From positions 682,001-746,000 of the forward strand of contig NZ_JQLN01000007.1 in NCBI RefSeq assembly GCF_000744225.1: a DNA stretch of 64,000 nt, in the 5' to 3' direction. The DNA is from Kitasatospora mediocidica KCTC 9733. Lineage in GTDB: Bacteria; Actinomycetota; Actinomycetes; Streptomycetales; Streptomycetaceae. The stretch's first letter is position 1, and every line of letters begins with the position of its first letter. The notes under the pieces are model-generated. The model was not told where the DNA came from. It worked only from the letters and a program-made list of their open reading frames with translations, and did no database searches. Shown piece by piece: positions 19,265 to 27,676 of this stretch. Made by a program: the position numbers and the translations under genes.

Positions 19265-20034
19265 CGCCCGACCCCAAGCGCCGCCAACTCCGCCGCAAAC
19301 ACCTCCTCAACATGCGCATGGAACAGATTCACCAACGAACCGTGCTCCACCACCACACCCTTGGGCCGGCCCGTCGACCCCGACGTATACACCGCATACG
19401 CCGCATGACCCGAACCCAGCACCCCCACCCGCTCCGCATCGACCACATCAACCACCGACAGAGACGCCAACTCCCCCACCACACCCGGGTCATCGACACA
19501 CACCACCGGCACCGAACCCGAACTCCCCAAGCCCGCAGCATCGGTGATCACCACCGCCGGCGCCGAATCCTCCAGCATGTACGCGACCCGATCCGCCGGA
19601 TACTCCGGATCCACCGGCACATAACAACCACCGGCCTTCAACACCGCCAGCAACGCCACGACCAGATCCGCCCCACGCGGCAACAACACCGCCACCCGCG
19701 CCTCCGGGCCCACCCCCCGACCGATCAACAACCGCGCCAACCTGTTCGCCCGCGCGTTCAGTTCACCGAACGACAGCACACCTTCCCCATGCACCAACGC
19801 CCTCGCCCCCGGCGCCGACCGCACATGCTCCTCGAAGATCTCCGACAGCATCCGCCCATCGCCCACCGCATGGGCCGTGTCGTTCCACCCCGACAGGACC
19901 AGCTCACGCTCCACCCCACCCAGCAACTCCACCGAGCCGACCGGCACCTCGGGATCACCCACCACCGCCACCAGCAACCGCACCAACCGCTCCGCCAACG
20001 CGCACGCGGTACCACGATCGAAGAGATCCATCGC
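18071..20034. repeat. Near-identical NRPS segment, copy 1 (A2-T2), carrying the frame lesion
   Basis: Partner of 6917-8881. It differs at a handful of bases and by loss of one C in the run at 19272-19275, which is five C long in the other copy. Confidence 0.9.
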
Positions 20035-23000
20035 GTACTGGAGAGTCGCGTGGACACCAGCGGGCACACCCGCGCCGGTGCGCTCCTCCGCAAAGGTGAA
20101 GTCGAGGTCGAACTTCGCCGGTGCAAGGGCGAACGGCTCCGACTGTGCGGTGACATCGGGGAGTTGAAGGGAACCGTCGAAGTTGTTCTGCAGCGCCAGC
20201 ATCACCTGGAACAGCGGATGCCGCCCCAACGAGCGCGTCGGGTTCAGCTCCTCCACCAGCCGCTCGAACGGCAGATCCTGATGCGTGAACGCCGCAAGGT
20301 CCGTCTCGCGGACCCGGTCGAGCAGCTCACCGAAGGTCGGCGCACCCGACGTATCAGTGCGCAGGACCAGCGTGTTGACGAAGAACCCGACCAGATCGTC
20401 GAGCGCCTGGTCCGAACGACCCGCCACCACCGTGCCGATCGGGACATCCGTCCCCGCACCCATCCGCGTGAGCAGCGCCGCAAGCCCGGCGTGCAGCACC
20501 ATGAACAGCGTCACGCCGTACTGACGCGCCATGCTGTCGAGGCCGGCGTGCAGTTCGGCGTCCAGGTGGAACTCGACGATGTCGCCCTCATGGCTGGCGA
20601 CCGCCGGGCGAGGCCGGTCGATCGGCAGCGCCAGCTCCTCCGGCGCGCCCTCCAACGCCTGCCGCCAGTGGGCGAGCTGCTGGTCCAGCACCTCCCCCAG
20701 CAACTCGTGCTGCCAGAGCGTGTAGTCGGCGTACTGGAAGGACAGCGGCTCCCAGTCGGGGGCCTGCCCCGCGACGCGAGCCCGGTAGGCCGAGGAGAGA
20801 CCGTCCCAGAGCGGGCCGTTGGACCAGCCGTCACTGGCGATGTGGTGCAGCGTCAGGACGAGCATCGACTCGTCCTCGCCCAGCTCGAACAGCTCGACGC
20901 GGATGGGCAGTTCGGTCGCCAGGTCGAACGGCGCGAACGACGTCTGTTGCACCTCCTGCGCCAGGCGCTCGTTGTCGCACTCCACCACCGTGAAGGGGAC
21001 CCGGGCCTCGGCGGCCGGCACGACCAGCTGGTACGGCTCACCGTCGACCGTGGGGTAGCACGTGCGCAGGGCCTCGTGCCGCCCGACCACGTCATCGACC
21101 GCCGCCCGCAACGCGGCCACATCCACCACACCACGCAACCGGACCGCGACCGGAATGTTGTACGTCCCCGACGGACCCTCCATCTGGTCCAGCACCCAGA
21201 GACGCTGCTGCGCGAACGACAGCGGCAGCACCTCCGGACGCTCAGCCACCACGACCGCCGGACGCGCCGGACGGCCCTCCGTGAGCCTGCCCACCACACC
21301 GGACACGGTCGGCGAGTCGAACAGGTCACGGATGCCGAGCTGGACGCCGAGCGTCGACCGGATCCAGCTGAGCAGCTGGGCTGCCTTCAGGGAGTGGCCG
21401 CCCAGGGCGAAGAAGTCGTCGTCCACGCCGACCGACGGCACGTCCAGGATCTCGGCGAACAGTGCGCAGAGGATCTCCTCCTCCGCAGAGCGCGCACTGC
21501 GACCGCCCTGCCCTGCGACGGTGGTGGTGGGGGCCGGCAGGGCGCGCTGGTCGAGCTTGCCATTGGGCGTCAGCGGCAGCACCTCCAGCACCACGAACCC
21601 GGACGGGACCATGTACTCCGGCAGCAGCCCCGCCACGTGCGCACGCAGCTCCGCAACGTCCACGCTGTGTCCGTCGGCGGGGACCACGTACGCCGCGAGG
21701 CGCTTGTCCCCCGGCCGGTCCTCCCGCACCACCACCACACCCTGCCCGACCGTCGCATGCCCGGTCAGCACGGCGGCGACCTCACCCGGCTCGACGCGGA
21801 AGCCACGGATCTTCACCTGGTCGTCGATACGACCCGCGTACTCCAACACCCCGTCCGCCCGCAGACGCCCCAGGTCCCCGGTGCGATACATCCGCTCACC
21901 CGGACCGCCGTGCGGGTTCGCGACGAAACGCTCCGCCGTCAGACCCGGACGACCCGTATACCCGTGCGCCAACCCCGCACCCGCCACATAGATCTCCCCC
22001 ACCACACCCACCGGCGCGGCGCGCAGTGACCCGTCCAGCACGAACGCCCGCTTGTGGGTGACCGCGCGGCCGATCGGCAGTGCCGCGCTGGTGAGGTCGG
22101 CGTCTGTGACGGTGTGGCAGGTCGTGAAACCCATGCTCTCCGCAGGCCCATACCCATTACCCACCCGCAGACCCGGATACAGACCCAACACCTTGGCGAC
22201 ATGCGCCACCGAACCACTCTCACCACCCGTAAACGCCGTCCGCACCCCAGCGAACGCCCCCGGATACTCATCCACCAAGAAATTGAACAGACTCGCCGAC
22301 AACTGAAGCATCGTCACCCCATGCTCCACCACCAACGCCTCAATCAGATGCGGCTGAGGATTCTGCCCCGCCTGCAACACACACACCGCACCATGCACCA
22401 ACGCACCGAACAACTCCAACGCAAAACCGTCCCACGACACCGGAGAACACTGCAGGAACACCTCACCCGCACCGAACTCACAGTAATCCTGACCCAGATA
22501 CGTCCCCACCAAAGCCCGATGCGGCGCCGCCACACCCTTCGGCCGACCCGTCGAACCCGACGTGAACATCACACACGCCACATCATCCGGACCCACCACA
22601 GCCCGGGACACCACACCCGCCGACGCCTCCCACGGCTCATCCACACACAACACCGCGACATCCAGACCCGACAACACCCCCCGCATCCCCACCCGCGTCA
22701 GCACCAAGGCCACATCCGCCTCAGCCACCACCGTCGCCAGACGATCCACCGGGAAATCCGGATCCAGCAACGTATAAGCACCGCCGGCCTTCAACACCGC
22801 CAGCAACGCCACCACCATGTCCACACCACGCTCAAGCCGCACCCCCACCAACACACCCGGCCCCACACCCCACCCCACCAAACGATCCGCCAACCCCTCC
22901 GACAGACCATCCAACTCCCCGTACGACACCCGACGATCACCCGACACCAACGCCACCGCACCCGGCGCACCCACCACCCGCGCACCGAACAACTCCACCA

Positions 23001-23076
23001 GAGTCACCTCCGGCAGCGACACCACCTCACCGGCCCGGTCGTTCTGCACGGTCGTAGATTCCTTCGGCTGAGCCAT
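19249..23076 (-). CDS. Multimodular NRPS, upstream part: A1-T1-C2-A2(N-term), frame broken at its end
   Basis: Start is ATG 23076 with AAGGGAG upstream. There is no N-terminal C domain, so A1-T1 is the loading module. T1 carries its phosphopantetheine serine at Ser562 (LGGHSLKAAQ); C2 has HHIASDG at residues 744-750. A2 begins near residue 1095 and is lost after ELAALG near 1268, where the frame changes and stops at 19249. The sister domain A6 continues smoothly through the same point, so the intended product is one protein of about 5,670 residues ending at 6074. A1 pocket residues read D-G-L-Q-F-G-G-G-F, a code I cannot match to a known monomer. If the lesion is real, only A1-T1-C2 and part of A2 are made. 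Confidence 0.9.
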   Translation of the reverse strand: MAQPKESTTVQNDRAGEVVSLPEVTLVELFGARVVGAPGAVALVSGDRRVSYGELDGLSEGLADRLVGWGVGPGVLVGVRLERGVDMVVALLAVLKAGGAYTLLDPDFPVDRLATVVAEADVALVLTRVGMRGVLSGLDVAVLCVDEPWEASAGVVSRAVVGPDDVACVMFTSGSTGRPKGVAAPHRALVGTYLGQDYCEFGAGEVFLQCSPVSWDGFALELFGALVHGAVCVLQAGQNPQPHLIEALVVEHGVTMLQLSASLFNFLVDEYPGAFAGVRTAFTGGESGSVAHVAKVLGLYPGLRVGNGYGPAESMGFTTCHTVTDADLTSAALPIGRAVTHKRAFVLDGSLRAAPVGVVGEIYVAGAGLAHGYTGRPGLTAERFVANPHGGPGERMYRTGDLGRLRADGVLEYAGRIDDQVKIRGFRVEPGEVAAVLTGHATVGQGVVVVREDRPGDKRLAAYVVPADGHSVDVAELRAHVAGLLPEYMVPSGFVVLEVLPLTPNGKLDQRALPAPTTTVAGQGGRSARSAEEEILCALFAEILDVPSVGVDDDFFALGGHSLKAAQLLSWIRSTLGVQLGIRDLFDSPTVSGVVGRLTEGRPARPAVVVAERPEVLPLSFAQQRLWVLDQMEGPSGTYNIPVAVRLRGVVDVAALRAAVDDVVGRHEALRTCYPTVDGEPYQLVVPAAEARVPFTVVECDNERLAQEVQQTSFAPFDLATELPIRVELFELGEDESMLVLTLHHIASDGWSNGPLWDGLSSAYRARVAGQAPDWEPLSFQYADYTLWQHELLGEVLDQQLAHWRQALEGAPEELALPIDRPRPAVASHEGDIVEFHLDAELHAGLDSMARQYGVTLFMVLHAGLAALLTRMGAGTDVPIGTVVAGRSDQALDDLVGFFVNTLVLRTDTSGAPTFGELLDRVRETDLAAFTHQDLPFERLVEELNPTRSLGRHPLFQVMLALQNNFDGSLQLPDVTAQSEPFALAPAKFDLDFTFAEERTGAGVPAGVHATLQYAMDLFDRGTACALAERLVRLLVAVVGDPEVPVGSVELLGGVERELVLSGWNDTAHAVGDGRMLSEIFEEHVRSAPGARALVHGEGVLSFGELNARANRLARLLIGRGVGPEARVAVLLPRGADLVVALLAVLKAGGCYVPVDPEYPADRVAYMLEDSAPAVVITDAAGLGSSGSVPVVCVDDPGVVGELASLSVVDVVDAERVGVLGSGHAAYAVYTSGSTGRPKGVVVEHGSLVNLFHAHVEEVFAAELAALGVGRCGRR
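19272..19275 (-). other. One-base deletion in a G run (coding strand) that splits the NRPS
   Basis: The plus strand has four C here (GACCCCAAG), whereas the duplicated A6 copy has five at 8118-8122. Restoring one base rejoins ELAALG to GRALRAALIGAMTFDASW exactly as in A6. Causes could be a natural mutation, a homopolymer or repeat-assembly error, or, less likely, ribosomal slippage. Confidence 0.9.
21540..23040. repeat. Near-identical NRPS segment, copy 1 (A1)
   Basis: Adenylation domain of the loading module, a near copy of the A domains at 15196-16696 and 10384-11884 (offsets 6344 and 11156). The main local difference is a short patch near 22590-22650, where the ordered spacer after the P-loop reads ASAGVVSRA instead of AVDVVGRQR. 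Confidence 0.85.
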
Positions 23077-23255
23077 GACGCTCCCTTGAGTGCCTGTCCT
23101 GGTGGTGCTCCGAAGCAGCTGATCGCCCGCCCCGGCCGGGGGCTTGACCCGGCCGGGACAGGCGTCGTCGCGGTCCTCGGGGAGCGCGGTGTGCGTGCTT
23201 CAAAGCGGAAACGGGGGTGGAGAAGTGGGTAAAGAAAGTGGGTCGGGAATCCGAC

Positions 23256-23456
23256 TCAGCCGACGGCCACGCGCTGCGGCGCGAGGTCGGTCCAGTGCTG
23301 GTCGATGTAGTCCAGGCACGCCTGGCGGTTGTTCTGGCCGAAGGCCGTGGTCCAGCCGGCCGGCACCTCGATGTGGTTCGGCCAGAGCGAGTGCTGGTTC
23401 TGGTCGTTGACGAGAACCACGTACGTGCTGTCGGCGTCCTCGAACGGATTCGTCAT
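23256..23456 (-). CDS. MbtH-like NRPS chaperone
   Basis: 66-residue MbtH family protein that binds A domains and supports their folding and activity. Hallmarks are all present: NPFED near the start, YVVLVNDQNQHSLWP, then VPAGW and CLDYIDQHWTDLAP. Length is typical. It lies between the precursor-supply genes and the NRPS gene on the same strand (49 bp after the flavoprotein, 179 bp before the NRPS start), the usual placement. It probably serves A1-A6 of the large enzyme and possibly the free A-T didomain. Confidence 0.95.
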   Translation of the reverse strand: MTNPFEDADSTYVVLVNDQNQHSLWPNHIEVPAGWTTAFGQNNRQACLDYIDQHWTDLAPQRVAVG

Positions 23457-23504
23457 GGCAGGTCTCCCTTGCAGGGGTCGGAAGGTCGGAAAAAGCTGTT
23501 CGCG

Positions 23505-24791
23505 TTACGCCAGGTGTCCGAGACCGGTCGCTCCCGGCAGCCAGACGTCGTCCTGGTCGAGGGCGGCCGGCCGGTACTTGCCCAGGGAGCTGATCAGCAT
23601 CCGGGTTTCCAGGGCGAGGCAGGCGACGAGCCGGGCGAGGCCCTCCTCCGGGTCCTCGTCCGCCGCCAGCAGGGCGGCTCGGCCCAGGCCCACGGCCCGG
23701 GCTCCCAGAGCGAGGCTCTTGACGGCCCTGGCCCCCTCCCACATCCGGCCGGAGACCAGCAGGCAGTGGGAGCGGGGCTGCGACCCGAGCCGCCGCAGGC
23801 ACTCGGCGAGGGGGAGGCCCACCTGGTCGAGGAAGCTGCTGGGTGCCCAGCCGCTGCCGCCCTCGGCGCCGTCGACGGTCACCGAGTCGGCGCCGCTCGC
23901 CCAGGCGACCTGCGCGGCGTCGTGGATGTCGCGCCCCGGGGGGAGCTTCACCCAGACCCGGGCGCGCGGGTAGTTGTTGCGCATGAACCGGATCTGCTGG
24001 CGGAGGATCTCCGCCGTGAACGTGCCGGGGCTGCTGCACCGCAGCACCTGCTCACCACCGTCGAACACGCTCTCGTCGGTGCTGTACTGCCCGGCCAGCC
24101 GGTCGGCCGTGGCGCGCTGGAGCACCGTCATGCCGCCGAGTCCGGGCTTGGCGCCCTGGCCCACCTTGAGTTCGAAGGCGAGGCGGCCGGACTCCAGCAG
24201 CGGCTGGGCGCCGGGGTCGCTGTAGAGCAGGTTCCAGACCTCGGCGTCCGCGTCCTCGGTGCTCTGCTGGAAGGCCATTCCGCCGAGCCCGTCGGGGAGT
24301 TCGCTCTCGTAGGCGCGCAGCCGGGCGAGCATGCCGTTGCCGGTCTGCTCGGAGCTGTCGGCATAGCCGTTGGTCGGGACGACGTTCTCGCCGATGACCA
24401 GCGGGATCCCGAGGCGCCCGGCCTGGCGGCTCACCGCGAGGCCGAGTCCGGAGGAGGAGACCTGGGTGGAGCCGAAGGCCGAGACGTAGAACGGCAGCGG
24501 GGAACGGAAGCCGCCGATCTCGGTGTCGAGCGCGACGTCGCCGTAGAGCGGCTCGCGGGCCAACTCGGTGAGCATCTCCAGCCGTTGGGGCATGAAGACC
24601 GGCGGGACGAGGCGCATCGCGTCCAGCGGGTCGGTGCCGCCCTCGGCTGTTCCGGGCCGGCTGACGCCGCCGGCGCCGAACAGGGTCAGGCCGTAGCCGT
24701 CCATCGGGGGGAACACGCCGCGGGCGCCGTCCCGGGCCCGGGAGCGGATCGACGCCTCCGGGAAGCCGGGGGCGCTCAGTACGCCGGTCAC
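23505..24791 (-). CDS. FMN-dependent glutamate-synthase-like (GltB2 domain) oxidoreductase
   Basis: 428 residues from GTG 24791, overlapping the preceding stop by 4 nt. It is a lone FMN (beta/alpha)8 domain of the glutamate synthase type. Recognisable blocks are GQGAKPGLGG, AEILRQQIRFMRNNYPRARVWVKL, the flavin loop VDGAEGGSGWAPSSFLDQVGLP and ALGARAVGLGRAAL. There is no glutaminase domain and I see no three-cysteine iron-sulfur motif, so it cannot be a complete glutamate synthase. By position it helps make or modify a Glu-derived monomer, perhaps through an imine or amination step. N-methylglutamate synthase subunits share this domain; the reaction here is not known. Confidence 0.75.
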   Translation of the reverse strand: MTGVLSAPGFPEASIRSRARDGARGVFPPMDGYGLTLFGAGGVSRPGTAEGGTDPLDAMRLVPPVFMPQRLEMLTELAREPLYGDVALDTEIGGFRSPLPFYVSAFGSTQVSSSGLGLAVSRQAGRLGIPLVIGENVVPTNGYADSSEQTGNGMLARLRAYESELPDGLGGMAFQQSTEDADAEVWNLLYSDPGAQPLLESGRLAFELKVGQGAKPGLGGMTVLQRATADRLAGQYSTDESVFDGGEQVLRCSSPGTFTAEILRQQIRFMRNNYPRARVWVKLPPGRDIHDAAQVAWASGADSVTVDGAEGGSGWAPSSFLDQVGLPLAECLRRLGSQPRSHCLLVSGRMWEGARAVKSLALGARAVGLGRAALLAADEDPEEGLARLVACLALETRMLISSLGKYRPAALDQDDVWLPGATGLGHLA

Positions 24792-25789
24792 GGCGAGACC
24801 ACCCCGGGGATCTTCGGGAAGGCGGTCGCCTTCCAGACCGAGTCGAGGCCCGCGACGTAGCGGGTGAGCCGCTCGATGCCGATCCCGAAGCCGGAGCTGC
24901 TGGGAATGCCGTCCCGGACCATCTTCAGGTACCACTCGTACTTGGCCGGGTTCTCGCCGGTCTCGCGCATCCGGGCGATGATCCGGGCGTAGTCGTACTC
25001 GCGCTCGCTGCCGCTGATCAGCTCGCCGTAGCCCTCGGGGGCGATGAGGTCGAAGTTGCGCAGCACCTCGGGGCGCTCGGGGTCCTCGCGGTCGTAGAAG
25101 CCGCGCGATCCCTTGGGGTAGTCGATGATGAAGAACGGCGAGTCCGACTTGTGCGAGAGGATGCCCTCGCCCTCCCAGTCGATCTCGGCGTCGTGGTTCT
25201 GCTCGTGGCCGAGCCGGACCAGGTCCTCCATCGCGTCGGTGTGGCTGATCTGCTCGAACGCGCCGGTCTTGTTGAGCAGCGGAGCGAAGGCGTCGGGGTC
25301 CCGGCCCAGGATCTCCAGCTCGCTGCCCATCGTCCGCACGACGCGGGCGACGGCCGCGGTCACGATGTCCTGCGCGACGCGCATCGCGTCCTGCTGCGAG
25401 GCGCCGGCGATCTCGACGTCGAACTGGTGGAACTCGGCCAGGTGGCGGCCCGTGTCGGCCGTCTCCAGGGGTTCGAGGCGGACGTTGGGGGCAACGTAGA
25501 AGATCTTGTCGAAGGCCAGCAGCGACGCCTGCTTGTAGAGGATCGCGCTGGTCATCAGCTTGTAGCGGTTGCCGTAGAAGTCGATGTCGACCTGCTTGGC
25601 CCCGCGGCCGCCCGGGTCGGTGACCGGACCGATGATCGGCGGCAGCAGCTCCACGAAGCCCTGCTCCAGCAGGAGTTCACGCGCGGCCTGGACGATCTGG
25701 TTCTGGATCCGCAGGACGGACTGCGTCACGGGGCTCTTGAGGTGCTCCGGCGGCGTGCCGGGCCGTGAGGGTGCGAACTGGCTGCTCAA
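24788..25789 (-). CDS. Class II aaRS-like ligase related to asparaginyl-tRNA synthetase (asparagine-synthetase type)
   Basis: 333 residues; the start is probably TTG 25789, as the fold begins soon after. It holds only a class II catalytic core: motif 2 (YVAPNVRLEPLETADTGRHLAEF, Arg104) and motif 3 (GFGIGIERLTRYVAG, near 305-318). There is no N-terminal anticodon-binding domain. Archaeal paralogues with this layout (AsnRS-related asparagine synthetase) adenylate the side-chain carboxylate of Asp and amidate it. In an operon with glutamate mutase, an attractive but unproven role is amidation of 3-methylaspartate to 3-methylasparagine, or activation of another acidic amino acid. It overlaps the next gene by 4 nt. 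Confidence 0.75.
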   Translation of the reverse strand: MSSQFAPSRPGTPPEHLKSPVTQSVLRIQNQIVQAARELLLEQGFVELLPPIIGPVTDPGGRGAKQVDIDFYGNRYKLMTSAILYKQASLLAFDKIFYVAPNVRLEPLETADTGRHLAEFHQFDVEIAGASQQDAMRVAQDIVTAAVARVVRTMGSELEILGRDPDAFAPLLNKTGAFEQISHTDAMEDLVRLGHEQNHDAEIDWEGEGILSHKSDSPFFIIDYPKGSRGFYDREDPERPEVLRNFDLIAPEGYGELISGSEREYDYARIIARMRETGENPAKYEWYLKMVRDGIPSSSGFGIGIERLTRYVAGLDSVWKATAFPKIPGVVSP

Positions 25790-25823
25790 GGTGTCTCTTC
25801 TTTCGGTGGGTTCGGCAGTCGGA

Positions 25824-27164
25824 TCAGTGAGGGGCCCGGAGTGCCCGGTCCAGGTTGGTGGCCGCCGCCCGGTCGAAGGTCTGCTCCACGTAGGAGAGCG
25901 CCTGCAACAGGTCGGTGGCGGTCATGCGTTGGCCGGCGACGGAGCGTCCGGAGGCTCGGACGGGAAGCGAGCCGGTGTGCGACCAGCGCAGGCGCCCGTC
26001 GGATTCGATGAAGCTCCTGGAGCGCCCGGCGTTGTCGGGATGCAGGCAGTAGGGGACGTCCAGCAGTCCCCTGGCGAAGGCCTCGACCAGCGCCGCGCCG
26101 ATGTCCTCGTTCAGGTCGAGGACGGCGTGCACCAGGGCCGTCGCCTCGTCGAGGACCTCGCTGCCGGCCGCTGCCGCCGCGACACCGGAGCCGGAGCCGG
26201 AGCTCAAGCCCGAGGGGGCGTAGCCGCCCGCGTTCTGTGCGGCCAGCGCCGCGATCTCCAGTGCTTCGACGTTCTCGCCGACGGTGGGGATCCGGTGGGC
26301 CTCCGCCGCCGTCTTGACGATGAGCCGCTCCGCTCCGGTGCGGACCGCCAGTTCGGCGGCCTGCTCCAGGAGCAGCAACGCGCCGGCCCGGGTGCGGGGG
26401 TAGACCCCCATGTAGTTGTAGATGACGATGTGGCAGTCGAGGTCCGGCATCAGCGTGTCGGCGAGCCGGCGCAGCGCGAGCACCGCCTCCCGGTCCTGGG
26501 CCGCGTTGGTCTGCTGCGCGTAGCTCAGCGAGACGCTGCGCAGGCCGTGTTGGCGGAAGAACAGCCCTTCCAGCAGGCTGATCGCCACCAGCAGGCTCGG
26601 CGGGCAGAGTTGGCCGAGCATGCAGCCGCCGAACGTCTCGACGTGCGGCTCGAGCCCGCGCTCGCGGGCCTGGACCAGCACCTCGCAGGACTGTGCCCAG
26701 TTCTGCACGGCCTGGCGCAGCGGCAGTCGGCCGTACGGCAGGCAGTAGGAGACCGGCCCGCCCTCGGTGGTGTCCAGTCCGGCCTCCAGGGACGAGGCGA
26801 TGATGCCCTGGGGTGCGGCCGAGCCGTGCCGCACCTGCACCGGGAAGTCGCGCTCGCGCACGCCCTCCAGGACGGCCAGGTTGGTCGCCGTGGCGTGGGT
26901 GCGGATCGGGTACCCGTTGAGGTCCCCGCCCTCGGCGACGGCGCGCCGGGCGTCGGCGAGCTTGCCGAGCCGGGTGTAGCTGTCCAGGGTGATGGTGCCG
27001 ACGGTGGTGGCGTTGGCCCCCTTGACGGCGATCAGCCCCTCGCGCATGGCCCGGGGGTCGCCGAATCCCATCCTCGGCTGCACGACGAGGCTGCCCCGCG
27101 CGTGCGAGCGTCGGACGAAGTCGGCGAACGCGTTCACCGGCGCGGCGCCCTGCGGACCGGTCAT
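25824..27164 (-). CDS. glmE: Glutamate mutase catalytic (E) subunit homologue
   Basis: 446 residues from ATG 27164. With the S subunit and adenosylcobalamin, this family rearranges L-glutamate to (2S,3S)-3-methylaspartate. Conserved blocks include TITLDSYTRLGKL, DLNGYPIRTH, the substrate-arginine segment FPVQVRHGS, EGGPVSYCLPYGR, GLRSVSLSYAQQ and RLIVKTAAEAHRIP. Its TIM-barrel layout matches MutE, although it is somewhat shorter than the roughly 480-residue clostridial enzyme. Similar pairs feed 3-methylaspartate into lipopeptides such as friulimicin. The ATG overlaps the S-subunit stop by 4 nt, implying matched synthesis. Divergence from classical MutE leaves room for a related substrate. 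Confidence 0.88.
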   Translation of the reverse strand: MTGPQGAAPVNAFADFVRRSHARGSLVVQPRMGFGDPRAMREGLIAVKGANATTVGTITLDSYTRLGKLADARRAVAEGGDLNGYPIRTHATATNLAVLEGVRERDFPVQVRHGSAAPQGIIASSLEAGLDTTEGGPVSYCLPYGRLPLRQAVQNWAQSCEVLVQARERGLEPHVETFGGCMLGQLCPPSLLVAISLLEGLFFRQHGLRSVSLSYAQQTNAAQDREAVLALRRLADTLMPDLDCHIVIYNYMGVYPRTRAGALLLLEQAAELAVRTGAERLIVKTAAEAHRIPTVGENVEALEIAALAAQNAGGYAPSGLSSGSGSGVAAAAAGSEVLDEATALVHAVLDLNEDIGAALVEAFARGLLDVPYCLHPDNAGRSRSFIESDGRLRWSHTGSLPVRASGRSVAGQRMTATDLLQALSYVEQTFDRAAATNLDRALRAPH

Positions 27165-27676
27165 GAGGCCGGGGTCGTTCGGAGCTTCTCCAGCACCGGG
27201 ACCGCGGACCCGACGCCGCCCGACGCCGCGACGGAACGGACGAACTGCTCGAACTCCCGGAACTCGGACGGGTCGTGGAAGACCGCCGAGAATCCGGCGG
27301 CGGACAGCCGGCGGGACATCTGCTCCGCCGAGTCGCCGCCGCCCGTGGCGTCCGGAGTGCTCTGCAGCTGCCGGCCGGTGCCGAGCTTTCCGCCGATGAC
27401 GATCGGCGTGTGAGCCAGCTCGGCGAGGGCGCGCAGCTCCACGACGGCACGCAGTCCGTCGCTCTCGCCGTGCCCGTTGACGCTGCTGAGGACGATCAGG
27501 TCGGGGCCGCTGTCGGCACATGCCTGCGCCAACTCCGCGCCCGTCAGGCACGGTCCGAGGTTCTCCACCCGGTGCCCCCAGTCCTCCAGCAGCAGCTGGA
27601 GGAAGACGAGGTTCCAGGTGTGCGAGTCGGACTCGGTGCCGGCGACCACCACGTCGAGGATCCGGTCGGAACTCAT
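27161..27676 (-). CDS. glmS: Glutamate mutase cobalamin-binding (S) subunit homologue
   Basis: 171 residues from ATG 27676. A flavodoxin-like B12 domain: base-off ligand motif ESDSHTWN (Asp17, His19), then LIVLSSVNGHGESDG and the GGKLGTGR loop. The usual DxHxxG has Asn22 in place of Gly, an uncommon change next to the cobalt-ligating His. It is about 30 residues longer than clostridial MutS, with a C-terminal tail rich in Phe/Glu. It is overlapped by 4 nt on both sides (thioesterase before, E subunit after). It requires adenosylcobalamin, which the cob genes about 6 kb away help to make. Confidence 0.88.
   Translation of the reverse strand: MSSDRILDVVVAGTESDSHTWNLVFLQLLLEDWGHRVENLGPCLTGAELAQACADSGPDLIVLSSVNGHGESDGLRAVVELRALAELAHTPIVIGGKLGTGRQLQSTPDATGGGDSAEQMSRRLSAAGFSAVFHDPSEFREFEQFVRSVAASGGVGSAVPVLEKLRTTPAS

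Noticed and set aside
10898..19408. Very long plus-strand open frame opposite the NRPS, and a second at 5981-10873
   Set aside because: Rich in Arg/His/Gln with no domain; it is the antisense of a GC-rich repeated NRPS gene whose minus-strand frame shows complete C, A and T motifs.
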